Shown: one piece after another, positions 9,573 through 20,325 of the stretch
How the letters are laid out: the number at the start of each line of letters is the position of its first letter
Position numbering within the stretch: the stretch's first letter is position 1
Assembly: GCA_036925085.1 (NCBI GenBank)
Contig: JAUPFP010000019.1
Coordinates: 3,716,501-3,780,500 of the forward strand
Origin: Brachycybe producta
Taxonomy: Eukaryota; Arthropoda; Diplopoda; Playtdesmida; Andrognathidae
Length of the DNA stretch: 64,000 nt
Direction: 5' to 3'
Made by a program: the position numbers and the translations under genes
Notes under the pieces: model-generated
What the model was told of the DNA's origin: nothing
What the model saw: the letters and a program-made list of their open reading frames with translations, nothing else
Database searches by the model: none

Positions 9573-9861
9573 TGCAAAGATTGCAATGCATGTTATATTG
9601 GACAAACAAATTCTAGAAAAACGTATTTATCAGCATAAATATGCTATAAAAAATAGTAACCCCCTCCATAGCAAAATGGCTGAACATGCTATCAACAATC
9701 AACACTCCATAGATTGGAATAATTCCATTATCCTTGATAAGGAATGCAATTATTACAAAAGAAATATAAAAGAAATGTATTACATCAAAACCACCCCTCA
9801 TACAGTTAACCTTAGATCTGATGTCGATAACCTTAGTGATATTTATGCAAATTTTCTGTAA
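9573..9861 (+). pseudogene. Penelope-type GIY-YIG endonuclease, frameshifted
   Basis: This is the C-terminal endonuclease domain of a Penelope-like retroelement, which nicks target DNA. The frame starting at 9573 reads C-K-D-C-N-A-C-Y-I-G-Q-T, containing the Cys residues and the YIG of the GIY-YIG core. After ~17 codons the reading shifts by one base to the frame ending at 9861, with L-E-K-R-I-Y-Q-H-K (the Arg and His positions), then H-x-H-S-I-D-W and K-E-C-N-Y-Y-K-R (the expected Glu), and a stop at 9859-9861. One frameshift breaks the domain. It starts inside the left inverted arm and ends before the right arm. No RT domain precedes it. Confidence 0.75.
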
Positions 9862-10334
9862 GAAACATTTTAATTACACCATCTTAAATTTTTAAAAATA
9901 GTATAAAAACCGACATAATTTTACATTTTGTCTTATTCTTCTTTTTACTGCTCCACCTTGCTGATTAGTGGATCTCCTGTCACTCTCAAAGCATGGTATT
10001 ATATAAAAAAAATTTCTATACTTGTAAAAAATTCTTTTTAACTTTAATTTAACTGTTCTTACACATAGAATAACTACACTAAAACTATGAACATGAATCC
10101 TGTTCTTACATATGCACTACTCAACTTAAATAATAAAAAGACAGCAGTCACTAATCCTTCATAATGATGTGGCTATCAAAACGTCCATTTTAGTTTTTAA
10201 AATGATCACCTCATGTCGTCATTTTTGTAAGTGTGTGCCTATTATGTATAATGAAAAACTTTTTTATTTTTTATCTTTACATAATTTCTTTTTTTAGTCC
10301 GTTAATTGTTATTGTTTTTCTTACTTAGATCTTT

Positions 10335-10366
10335 CTGATGATGATGCCATATAGCATCGAAACGTC
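10335..10366 (+). ncRNA. Hammerhead-ribozyme-like motif, right arm
   Basis: This is the same 32 nt as the motif at 9319-9350, now on the plus strand and identical in sequence, whereas the surrounding arms have diverged. CTGATGA, the 5-bp stem II, GAAAC and GTC are all present. The flanks do not form an obvious stem I. Confidence 0.35.
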
Positions 10367-10589
10367 AATTCGTGTACTGTAATTAAAGTGCACATTTGTT
10401 TGCACAAACATAGACCAAGTTCCAAATTATTTCATCGTCATTATTACTCTACTGGTCAACAAATTAGTGATTGCTTGTTATAATAATGCAATAATGCATA
10501 AAAAGTTTACAAAGTTTTTAATCTTGCATGTGTTATTTTGAAATTCATAAACATGACTTTGTAATATATGCATATTTGAATATACCAAA

Positions 10590-10985
10590 CAAGTTTTTCC
10601 CATTCTATGCGATGTGATGGGATTAAACAAAAATTTGATGGGACGCCCCTGACTGGTGGGGCTGATGGGACGCTTGGGACCGATGGTATCTGTGGGACTG
10701 GTTGGGCCCATGAGAAGAACAGATGTATTCACTGCTTAAAGTTACAATCATCCAACACATATAATACAATTTTAAACTAGACATTAGAGATCAAAGTGGG
10801 CTGCTATCAATGAGGAAATCCCATCCTATTGGATGGGATGGGACTAAAAAAATAGACAGGACAGGTGGAACTGACGGAACTTGTCGGACTGATAGGATCT
10901 ATGGGACTCGTGGGACTGATGGGATGAGATGGGTTGGGATGGGGTGAAGCCCTAATGGGATGGGACAAAAATTCTGTGTAATTAT
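10590..10985. repeat. GGGACTGATGGGA minisatellite-bearing repeat
   Basis: Two G-rich blocks (about 10610-10720 and 10815-10975) are made of degenerate ~13-nt units such as GGGACTGATGGGA, separated by AT-rich sequence. Both contain a GATGTGATGGGAT / GATGGGATGGGAC end motif, which suggests one short element present twice or a single element split in two. No coding. Confidence 0.55.
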
Positions 10986-11079
10986 TGCGGTTTACAGCTG
11001 CACGTACTGTTGCCCCAGACATTTTTTACTGACAAAAATTACACTTAAAATGATTTGAACACAGTCAGAAATTTAATCC

Positions 11080-11310
11080 TGGACCAGTATGATTTTTCCT
11101 GCTAGTTTGATAATGGAATCAGTATAAAACCATCATGATAAGTATTAAAAATGTATACTGGTTTACATGGTGTTTTGGGACATTTCATACTGGTTTCTTC
11201 AAGGATTCATACTGGTTCCTACTGGCTTCTACAAGGATTCATACTGGTTCTTACTGGTTTCTGCAATGATTCATATTGGTTCCTACTGGTGTAAGTACTG
11301 GCAAAGAAAC
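11080..11310. repeat. CATACTGGTTCCTACTGG minisatellite (left)
   Basis: Degenerate ~40-nt units are built on TTCATACTGGTTCCTACTGG. A related block continues on the far side of the inserted SINE (about 11690-11800, in ACTGGT / ACCAGTA form). The layout parallels the CCAACGTTGG element at 4928-5932, which also holds this SINE family. Confidence 0.55.
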
Positions 11311-11327
11311 TTCATTAGTCAACTAAA

Positions 11328-11590
11328 GCCTAAAAACTAAAAAATGAAAAATGAGAATCTTAATTGCCCAAGGCTGCCCTTAAACATACCAAGCCAGTGC
11401 CATACTTTTCAACACTTTAAACACTAATTACTACTTACCAGAACCAGCATGAATTCCATCTTGAGTCCTCATGTCCACCAATGTCCTGATCCAGTTCCGT
11501 ATTCACTATTCCACGAAGACTTGGAGTGTGCTAAATTAGGCTTTATAAGAACTTACTAACTGTCCCAGTTCCATTTTAGAAAATCATCAA
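11328..11590 (-). mobile_element. tRNA-derived SINE, copy 2
   Basis: This is the reverse complement of the SINE at 5440-5715. On the minus strand it shares GGGACAGTTAGTAAGTTCTTAT, AAAGCCTAATTTAGCA, ACATTGGTGGACATG, AAGTGTTGAAAAGT, GGGCAGCCTTGGGC and CAATTAAGATTCT. The tRNA-like promoter boxes are more decayed than in copy 1. Confidence 0.6.
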
Positions 11591-12034
11591 TTAGTTAGAA
11601 ATAATTGTAAATTGAAACAATTTTCCAAATATTATTTATTGTATTTAATATAATTTAAATATTGTACTGCTGACAACCATCAAGGACCACCATGTTTCTT
11701 ACTGGTCATACTGATTTTAAATATTATACTGGTGACAACCATGAAATGTTTTTACTGGTCCTACTGGCATTCACCACTATAACCAGTATGACGAGTATCT
11801 TTGATACTACTTTGCTAAATATATTGGGTAATAATCTCATTTTAGTGTAATACTGAAGGTTTCTATGCATTGTCTACATTGTCTATAACAAGCTTTTTAT
11901 AAACATACTTTACAGACAATAAATGGAAGAAAGTTAGAAGTATAAGAAGGGCATAAAGTTAGTCGATCCTGTGTACTGTGGGTTTCAATGTCCATTATAT
12001 ACATTATTTAAAGTAATATAATTTTTTCTTATAG

Positions 12035-12146
12035 GGGAACATTCCGCATCGAAAGGGATGACGGTTATATGTTTGACTGCCGTATTCCTCCATTTTCGCT
12101 AGAGAGTAAACATGAGGATAGCCCTGTACCACATGCAACACTTTAA
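12035..12146 (+). CDS. POLDIP2: Terminal coding exon, POLDIP2-like ApaG domain
   Basis: This is the only host-gene coding sequence I can support. A good 3' splice acceptor (ATTTTTTCTTATAG, ending 12034) precedes an open frame in phase 2: the first G completes a split codon, then 36 codons follow to TAA at 12144-12146. The translation starts G-T-F-R-I-E-R-D-D-G-Y and contains F-D-C-R-I-P-P-F-S-L-E-S. That matches the end of the ApaG/DUF525 domain in DNA polymerase delta-interacting protein 2, where the last exon starts at the same G-T-F after a Trp. POLDIP2 is a mitochondrial/nuclear protein that binds DNA polymerase delta and PCNA. I found no preceding exon between 1 and 12034, so the upstream intron would be at least 12 kb and full of transposons. 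A recent pseudogene fragment is possible, but the intact splice site and frame argue against it. Confidence 0.7.
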
Positions 12147-12580
12147 ATGTTTGATTTTTTGTGAGTGAACAAGTTTTACCTTTAACTTTGAAAAATCTAT
12201 GCCAAAAACATCTTTTAATGTAGGTTAGAAAACCAACTTGGTAACTATTGGTATTTTTCTATTTTTTTTCAGATCCAGTAGCCTGTAAACTGGCATAAAC
12301 ACTTGATGCGATGTGTAAATGAGTGTTTTAAACTTCCACAAGTACTTTTTTTAAAGGAGAATGGACATAAAATTACCTATATCTTATTCCTTTTATTTTA
12401 GTCCTTTAAAATTCTTGTTTGTAGCATGTTTTCATTAAAAGTGCACACAGTGAAGCATCTCTCACATTTTTTGCAGGGAGGGTAATTTTATCAAAAAATT
12501 TACAAGTCTCATCAGAATGCGAAAATGGCCTTCATGAATTGACCAAAGCATTGAGACAACATAATGTTAGTTAAAAGCTA
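12147..12580 (+). other. Probable 3' UTR / downstream flank of the POLDIP2-like exon
   Basis: This is AT-rich sequence after the TAA with no long frame. No clear polyadenylation signal lies close to the stop; an AATAAA occurs only at about 12905, inside LTR-like sequence. The 3' UTR end is therefore not placed. Confidence 0.35.
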
Positions 12581-13098
12581 CTGTGAGGGACCATTCTGGA
12601 CTTTATAGAATCTGCTTTTTTTGGGTACCGGTCGAGTTAGTCACTCGATTGAAAAGTGACTCGCTATGTCACTTATTTTATCTGGTCTGGGGGACTAGGC
12701 TAATATAATGCTTTTCTAACGTTCTCTAAAGGACTTACACAGTTTTGAGGATATTTTGTCGTCTTATCCCAGCCTGATAAATTACCCTTGAAGATCAAGT
12801 TGACTGCTCTTTTTTGATATCATCAGGTTTGCACCTGGTAGCTGTCTTGTAGATGATGGCCAGGTTGAAAGCTGAAACAATGTTGATGAAACACAACTGC
12901 AAAAATAAAGTTAATCACAGTTTGACTAGTGAATGATAACTTGGATTTATTCTGGTATTTATGTTCCAACTGATAACTTCTTTAACACAACACAAAAATA
13001 TTAGAATCTGCCTTAAATCTGGCATAGATTCTCTACACAACAATTATTTTCAAGACTGGTTACAAAATAAAACTTAAAATTTAACTTCAAGAATCTAG
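12580..13098 (-). mobile_element. Probable LTR fragment (family F), copy 2
   Basis: It resembles 6535-6605 in the segment with a CTATGYCACTTAT box and a CTGGTYYGGG motif, and has a minus-strand AATAAA near 12950. It is cut at 13098 by the family A LTR that begins at 13099. The relationship is weak and the borders are approximate. Confidence 0.3.
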
Positions 13099-13812
13099 TG
13101 TAACAACCCGACTTGGGCTCGTTACAATGTCGGCAAAACTACTCCGTCTTACCGCTTTCCTGACTCCGTCGGGGGCCGGAATAGTATCGCTAGCTACCCT
13201 CTTGCCATGCCATGTCCCTGGGTAGCACCGGTCGAGTCGTCCACGCTGCACGTCGCCGGACGAAAGGCCGACGGACCGACGATGGTATCCACGGTAGGCC
13301 CCCGATGGATCCTATCATGGATCTGACGCGAAGTACCAGCCGACAAGCTGAAACATGACGGACGAAGTACGGTGAAGACTGGGTGTTTACCCACACCAGA
13401 ACCCCCATCCTCCCCGTGGTTACTTCCCCAGAAATGATGAAATGGCAACCAGTGTACATGGTAAAATAAAGATAATTTATTCAAGATAAATATAGACACT
13501 AACTATTTAAGTAGAGAAACACCAAACCAAACAAATAAGAGAACAAAGAAAGAAGCACATGGCAGGTCTTCTTGGCCTGCATTTTGGCACATCTCACTTT
13601 CAGGGTCTACACCACACTGTCCCTCCTTAATGGCTGACGTGCCATTAAGTACCCCCAGGCTGCTCCACCGGGGGGGGGGGGGGGGTTGACAGTAACCCTA
13701 CGCTGAAGTTCTTGTTGTCTGCCAGGCTGCCTACTATAGCAGCCTAGCAGACGACATTGGGATTCAGTCTTGCTTCTCCTAGTTAAAGAAGTAGCAAAAC
13801 TGGGTCATCACA
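13099..13812 (-). mobile_element. A-II 3' LTR
   Basis: This 714-bp LTR runs TGTAACAACCC ... GGGTCATCACA on the plus strand. A purine-rich AAGTTGAGAGGAT lies directly outside its upper edge (minus-strand sense), as expected for the polypurine tract. It contains a U5 hairpin at 13289-13320, an AATAAA-type signal near 13475 and a G15 run at 13672-13686. No primer-binding site follows at the lower edge, which identifies it as the 3' LTR. Confidence 0.8.
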
Positions 13813-15966
13813 ATCCTCTCAACTTCCCTGATCCGCCCTGGGATCAGGTCGGTCGAGCCAGCAAGGATTGCCCCTGTGACCCCCACTCAGTTTCACTCTG
13901 ATTTTGTCGGCGGTGGAACCACCGGAGTGCCCATCCACTCTGATGCCCACCGACGTACCCACCACCGGCACATGCGGGTGTTTGCCACCCGATTCCGATG
14001 TCGAAATCAGTCCCCCTGAGTCTCGCCTCTTCCTGCCATCGAAATTCATCGATGGTGAGTGGCAAGCTGCGGACGCTCGCATAGGGTCCGACTTCTCAGA
14101 AGAACTACGAGGGCCGCTGCGGGATCAGACACGCTCCCTCATAGTGGTTGGGATACGAATTCTTCAACCATATCTTCCAAGTCGCATCCAAGGAGGTGCT
14201 GCATGTATGGTGCTGTGAGCTGGACTAGATGAACTAGTCGAGCTCTTGTCCCCACCACGTCCAAAATAGCAAAGCGCCTCCTTACCGGGTTGAAGACTAG
14301 CAACACCGGATAATCTCTACCGCCAATTGCAAGCACATATTGCATGCTAAAAGACAGCAACGATGGCGCCTATGGTACCGGGAGTGGCTCTCCCAAACGG
14401 TAATAACCATTGCATTAGAACCCCTCCATTCCCGGCTGGTCTTGCCACAGACCAAGGCAGTTATTCAGAAAGACCTCTCCTTCTGAATACAGAGGACTGG
14501 CTCCAAAGCGTCGACCCTCGCCCTCAGGCTGGGGAGACCTGGATCTTTCTTCCGGTCCGAGGGGGTTTAAAAACCCGGAGAGAAGGGTGTCCTTCCTACG
14601 GAAGGCATGGGACCACGTTTGGTCGGAACACTACTTGTTCGTTGCCGGACTGCCCCCGCCTCTATTTAAAGGCGAGCAAACCTGGTGGAGAGTTTCAACT
14701 GACCAAACCAATAGGTTTGGTACCGTGACCACCTGTGGGGCGGATGGAAGCATGCCAAGAACAATGTCTCGCTTGCGCCTACCTACCGTCTGTGCCGTCA
14801 ATACCTGACGGGTATGGTCCGGTTGGTTCCTGGCCAACACGCTACCCATGTGTGTCGGGGGACTCTTCCTCCTCTGTCCTGACACTTCTGCCACCAGTCC
14901 CCTGGGATTCGTGGGCCTTTGGACCTCCCTTCTTCCTATGTTTAGACTTCTTGTCCTTTTTCTTTTTCCTCTTATGGGAAGAAGGTTTACCATGCTTTGA
15001 GCCGGACGCACCTGAGCCCGAAGACTTACTGGGCCGGTCAGACTTTGGAGGGTGGTTAGCCCCTTTAGAATGACCGGACTTCCCAACCAAAGTCTTTCCA
15101 GCCAAAGCTGTACTCGCCTCCGAGTTGGTTCCCGTAGCCAACTTGACAAGCGAGGATGGCCATGCCGCCACAAAATGAACTCGTTCATCCCAGGGAAGAT
15201 TCACTTTCTCCAGTACAAGGGTCGACTGACCCTTGCCACTAACAGTTTTAGTTCCCGCATCTTGGGTAGGTGCCGTGGGAGCCTGCATTGCCCCCTCTGG
15301 GCGATACGCTGTTGGCCAGCGGCAGTTGTGGCACTCGCAACTGGTGCAACACCACTTCTGACAGGAGGTCCCCTGTAACGAGCTGATTCCGGACTTCAGC
15401 TTCCCGCAGGGACGGAAACTGAGAGGTCCCAGAGCTTGAACTTCCGTCGGCGCTCAACTTGCTTATTCCTCTTGGCTTGGGCTTTGAATTTCGCCGCTTG
15501 AGCCATGTGGTACCGCACACGGTCCTCATGGCTCCACTTGGCCTGAGGTGGTGTCCATCCCAGCCTCCACATCAATAACCAGGGTGGCTCCAAGAGAGCC
15601 ATTCCCGCTGTCCTCCACCAGGCTATCCAATTCTAGCCGGTTTTGGTCAGCTGGAGCTTCGAGTTTTGCCATTGAGGCGGCCTCCGAACTGGTAACCACC
15701 CCTTTGATGGGCGTACACCATAGCTCCAAACTGAATGGTCACCCTCGGTGACTACACGGTGGGAGTCAGCATCAACCGTTCCCACACGGACCCAAAATAC
15801 AGTGGAGTCCGTGGGGACACCTGAGCCACCACTATGGCCTGCCCGATAGTCCGGGGAGCACGCAGGATCTGACTCAAACAGTCCTTCATCACCAGGATGC
15901 AAGGAACTGAGGGAGGAGGAAGAACTGTTCCCATCGCGAATATCTCCCTTCTCTGCCGTTGGTGTC
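13813..15966 (-). pseudogene. A-II ORF3, third gene after pol (unknown function)
   Basis: This is a broken reading frame between integrase and the 3' LTR, reconstructible across at least four frames. From its N-terminus (high coordinates) it has a Ser/acidic segment (S-S-S-S-L-S-S-L-H-P-G-D-E-G-L at about 15920), a G-A-T-L-V-I-D motif near 15580, a Lys-rich segment (K-R-K-K-K-K-D-K-K-S-K near 14960), and a C-terminal hydrophobic domain (L-S-F-S-M-Q-Y-V-L-A-I-G-G-R-D-Y-P-V-L at 14350-14300, then L-G-C-D-L-E-D-M-V near 14165). Homologues occur at 30152-31260, 41642-44119 and 58444-58805. The position is that of env, but no signal peptide or typical fusion/transmembrane arrangement is seen. I do not recognise the family. 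Confidence 0.65.
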
Positions 15967-15990
15967 CTGAAAACAACCAAAAACACCGTA
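15967..15990 (-). promoter_or_regulatory. Splice-acceptor-like site before ORF3 (A-II)
   Basis: On the minus strand a pyrimidine-rich tract, GTTTTTGGTTGTTTTCAG, ends at 15967 just before the ORF3 Ser/acidic start. The A-VII copy has TTTTTTTGTTTCTTCCAAG at the matching place (44120). A conserved acceptor suggests ORF3 is made from a spliced RNA, as env is in some gypsy elements. Confidence 0.45.
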
Positions 15991-16009
15991 ACAAATTTTT
16001 TTACCATGA

Positions 16010-16560
16010 TAGGAAGTGATTCCCAGAGGCTTTTACCATGCAAAATCACTTTCCGGCTGGGCAGCACCGTGGAACATGGCCGTAGCCGTTGCTAACAGGA
16101 TTCGTCTGGTCAGAACCGGCCAAAAACCTTTCCTGTCGGTCCAAACACCGCAACTCTTGGTTGGTTACGTTGAACAGCGATTTCTACGGGTTTTCACTGT
16201 GCGAATTCCTGTTCAAACCGTGCAAATCCCGCGAATCACGGTAAACACCGCTTCTCACAGGAGCTTCACGGTCGGAACAGGCCAAACTCCTGTTTGGACC
16301 GTTCAAACCTCGTAACTAGTTCAGGATTTCGGGAAAGTGACTTTCATGGACTTCCACTGTGCGAAATCACCTTCTGACCGTTCAAACACCGGGAAACACG
16401 GTAACAACTGTTCCCCACGGTGTTTTGACGGCCAGAACCATCCAACATCTCATTTTGTCCATCCAAACTCCGTAGAACTTGGTCTTCACCAAGCCCCATG
16501 GTGTTCAGTCGGTCAAAACCCGAAATTGGGATGGTCCCCAATGCGGTAGCATCACCATGA
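16010..16560 (-). repeat. Palindrome-rich region between pol and ORF3 (A-II)
   Basis: Spaced repeats with motifs such as AACCGTGCGAAAT, CACGGTA and GTTCAAACACCG recur every ~70 nt. The equivalent region in A-VII is 44150-44680. It separates the pol frame from ORF3 and ends at the acceptor-like site, so it behaves like an intron or an intercistronic structured region. Confidence 0.55.
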
Positions 16561-16979
16561 CAACCATCATGGTGATGCCTCCACATATACCACGTGTGAC
16601 AGTGGTCAATGACCACTCGACACCAATTTACAGTTAAAAATAACTGCCAACAGGCAGAAAAGAAAGATTCCCCTATAGGGTGAAAAGCACGTTTTTTCCA
16701 AAAATTACCAACCGGCATCCTCCTTTGTTCATAAAAACAAACAAGATGGTGCTTAGCCGCTAATTTTACCGGTGAATCGGCTACCAGCGGCGGCTTGGCT
16801 GCTAAAAAACCATTAGCCTCCTCCACTGTTTCCATGGTGATTCTACTTACTCTACCTTTTTAGGGGCAGATACACAGTGTGAATTTCCGGGAAATGACTC
16901 AGGAGAGATTACGGGTTGAATTTACTTCTGCAGACAGATTACCAAGTCTGGACCGGGTTTTACGGAATTTTCCACCCAA

Positions 16980-19870
16980 TTCTCTCCGAACGACCACCAT
17001 CTGTTCGTGACAGACAGGCGGCATCACGTCCAGGGGTCATTGGGCACCCATCGTAATTTTTTTCTGATCAGGCCATCATCTCATTCCAGGGATCGGCCCG
17101 ATCTCTCCCACCAATGCAGGGGCTCATAGTCTGGTGCTTCCTGGTGATCACTGGTGCCTCAGAGGAAGCCTGTACCACCTCAAAAGCCTTCGGTTTCCTT
17201 GGTCGGAGGTTATACCTGGGCTGAAGTGCTTTCTTTGCCTCAGTCAGTAGACTCATTGGCCAAGGTCAGCTGATTGGATGGTCCCAGATGAACATCACCG
17301 TCCTTTATGTCCCATCTGCCTTGGACTCGGCATCACTGGTCCCTTCGGAGTTTGACAAGGTGTCAGAGCCTCCTAGGCCCTCTTTCTCACGAACGCCACA
17401 CGCGGGAATTTATGGCTTCAAGTTATCCACATGAAACCAGTCCCGCACTTTCCGACCATACCCATTTATGAATTCTACCTGCCGGACCACCATACCCTGT
17501 TCTGCCTTGTACACCCAATTCCAATTCTTGGCCTGGCTGAGCTTACCATCCATATCCCTCATCCAAACCTTCATACCAGGCTGGTACAACCACCTCGGAA
17601 CGGATCCGGTAAATTACCTCACCCACGTCAGCCTCGACGTGTTCAGGCAAAGAAGGATCTTCAACTTCTCTTACCGGATACCAACTCAAACAGTCAGCAT
17701 CCTCATAAAGTTTCCCCTTATACTGAATCTTATACCAGTACTTTTGCAACTGCATTTGCCAATGCCCCATCCTGCCTTGCAGGTTCTTGGCAGTCTGCAA
17801 ATGACAGAGCGCAAAGTTTTCAATCACAATCACAAAGTTCTGGTTAAAGATGTAAGGTCGGAATTTACTCACTGGCAAACATTATCGCCAAGCATTCCTG
17901 CTCTGTGACAGAATACTGTGTCTCCGGTCTCTTCACGAGACAGCTAGCATAGTCAGAACCCGAGGAGCTTTGTCCTTGGGTAACTTATGGTAACGCTAGC
18001 CCACACTGCTCCGACCAGTCAAAGAACGCATTCTTCCTAGTCGGATCATGCAGTTTCCTTGCGACCTTAGCGAAGTCCTTTATGAACCTACGGTAATAGC
18101 CGGCCAGTCCGAGAAAACTTCGGACGGTGGATCCGGACCCGGATCCTGAGCAACTCCCTTGGCACTAACTATGTGACTGAGATATTTGACCTTGTCAAAC
18201 CCGAAGAAACACTTTTTAGGCTGGAGTTTCAGCTCTGCTCCTCAAAGCAGTCCAAGGACAGTGGATAGCCTTTCGAGGAACTGCTCAAAGGTGTTCCCAA
18301 AGATGATAATATTGTCCAGGTACACCAAGCAGCTCTCACTTATGTCACACTAGCAAGAGGTCTAATGCTCTTTGCATAGTGGCAGGAGCATTGCAGAGTC
18401 CGAAAGGCCTTTTCTAAAATTCAAAGAGACCTTGAGAGCAAATGAATGCTGTCTTCTCAATGTCCTGCTCCACCATTCTGACCTACCAGTAACCACTAGC
18501 AAAGTCCATGGTTGCAAAAAACTTCACCCCAGCCTGCGAATCGAAGGCATCATCGATGCGAGGTAACGGATACTGGTCCACTTTTGTTTGGGCATTCAGT
18601 CTCCGGTAGTCTACAAAAAAACGAAAGCCACCATCCTTCTTGCGAACAAGTAAGATAGGGCTTGCATACGGACTATGCGAATGTCGGATTACCCTTGCTT
18701 CCGACATCTTCGCTACCTGTTTTCTCGATTGCACGTGCTGCTGGAGCAGTTCTTCGCAATCCCTCCCGCACCAGAGGTAACCCGCCAGTATCAATTGTAT
18801 GTTCGACAAATGGGATTTTCCCCAGCTTTGTATAATCGAACGCGAAATGATCACAGCATTCCAGCATGAACTCCCGAAGCTGTGCCGCCTCTTCAGGCTT
18901 CCGACTGGGTTCGGTTTTAAGGCACTCTTCGAGAGTGGGTTTCACTTCCACGTTGAGAACCCGGCAACCTTTACCAGTCATCTCTTTCAACTTAGCTGGA
19001 ACCCCTCTCAACTTAGCTGGAAGCCCCTCTCAACTTAGCTGGAAGCCCCCTGTCCGGCCATCTCCTTGAGTGGGGTCTCCCCTCTCAACTTAGACTGACC
19101 ATCCAGTCTCACCACAATGGCTGCCTCCACAGCTTGAGCTGTCGCGACACCCTCTGTTTCCAGGGCGATGGGAATGTCAGCAACATTCTCAAGCCAGAGC
19201 TCATTAGTGCCCTGGTCTGTGGCCTTGGCAATACCTGCCACCGCCAACAGACCACGACCTCCCAAGGCTTTCCAATGGGGCTCTATGAAAAAGTGGCTGT
19301 CGTGGGCCAGCATGCTCTTTCAGACTCACGGGAACCACTTTCCTCTCATGAGCCAATAGCCATACATTCTCCAACAGTCGCATGGAACAAATGTCCCCGC
19401 TCCTAATTGGAGAACAGGTCTAGGTGAGTTCAGACGACAATGTTGACCCATTCATCCGGCTTTTCAGGGTCTGCAGGCATCCCTTCCGGTATCCCGAAAG
19501 GAGGGAGAGGCAGAGGCTCCACTGAATCGTGAATCTTCGCCAACGCCTCAAGTAACAAGTTCGGAACTTGTACTTCTTGCAAAGTACCCTGCAAAGCCTG
19601 ATCGATCATTGCGGCACAAAGAGCATCTTGGCGTGCGGTCCAGATGTCTTCCCGGAATCCACCAGAAGCCCAAACTGAGAAGCCAGGTCAACACCTATAA
19701 TGGCTTTTCCTCTCTCAACCAGGACAAGATGGGTTCTGATGGACCGCCCATGGATTGCCATGTCCACGTACATGACTCCTATCACGATGGAGTACCCGAC
19801 CAGCCATCAGAGGAATCCGGGTCTAAGCCGATTCTCACCGTAGTTGTAGGTGAGAGTATCTACTGTGAAA
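16980..19870 (-). pseudogene. A-II pol: protease-side, RT, RNase H, integrase tail
   Basis: On the minus strand, about 19300-19035 is the region between protease and RT. RT motifs (S-P-Y-A-S-P-I-L-L-V-R-K-K-D-G-G, then Y-P-L-P-R-I-D-D) lie at 18690-18540. The catalytic box at about 18320 reads Y-L-D-N instead of Y-x-D-D. RNase H-end and connection (D-A-D-C-L-S-W-Y-P) are near 17700. The integrase core is deleted: the frame jumps from I-Y-R-I-R-S to the integrase C-terminal segment (P-A-W-Y-E-G-L-D-E-G-Y-G-W, near 17560), followed by F-H-V-D-N-L-K-P and the tail Y-N-L-R-P-R-K-P-K at 17215. Several frameshifts. Nonfunctional. Confidence 0.75.
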
Positions 19871-20310
19871 TCTTTTGAATTCACAGACCAAAGTCCATGA
19901 AACACCATCAAACCACGGTAGATCCATACCCAACCGTAGTCTCACGGACAATCGTCTGCATCCCACAGTATTCGTACTGTTAGTGTCTCACCGTCTTCGA
20001 CCGGAGATATACGGACAACGGTTCGTAATCTACCATCTACTAACGGTGAAACTACCTTTTTACCGTGTTCAACCGGTCCCGCATGGTCAACCACCATGCT
20101 ACCTTTTATCTATGGTAAACCCTGACCGTAAACCATACCGTAGTCCCATGGACAATGGTCCGTGCCCCACGGTGTCCTACCAATCTACCGGTCAACCTCA
20201 CAGTCAAAACTGTTCCCCTCCACTAAACCTTGGACAAAGTCCACGTCCAGTGCTGGTGCAACAGTTTCCACGGTGTTTCGACCGTACATGAGGTAGTCTT
20301 AGCGCTACCC
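19870..20310 (-). repeat. A-II leader with palindrome array
   Basis: Leader between the primer-binding site and the coding region with the CACGGACAA...GTCCGTG palindrome family, more decayed than at 1-765. The gag gene expected next is absent: the leader abuts the protease-side region. Confidence 0.6.
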
Positions 20311-20323
20311 TGTGCCTCCACCA
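20311..20323 (-). other. A-II primer-binding site
   Basis: On the minus strand this reads TGGTGGAGGCACA, next to the LTR edge at 20326. It has one mismatch to the tRNA-Thr-like consensus TGGTGGAGGCACC. Confidence 0.5.
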
Positions 20324-20325
20324 TT

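Larger units (their letters stand above)
9235..10447 (+). mobile_element. Penelope-like element remnant with inverted arms
   Basis: Two ~335-nt arms in inverted orientation (9235-9576 and 10113-10447) flank ~540 nt that encodes a GIY-YIG endonuclease. Matching landmarks are the CATATAGCATCGAAACG box, CACACACTTACAAAAA and CTAATCCTTCATAATGATG, each present as reverse complements. Penelope-like retroelements are known to carry LTR-like repeats in direct or inverted arrangement and a C-terminal GIY-YIG domain. The reverse transcriptase is missing, so this is a 5'-truncated or internally deleted copy. Confidence 0.75.
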
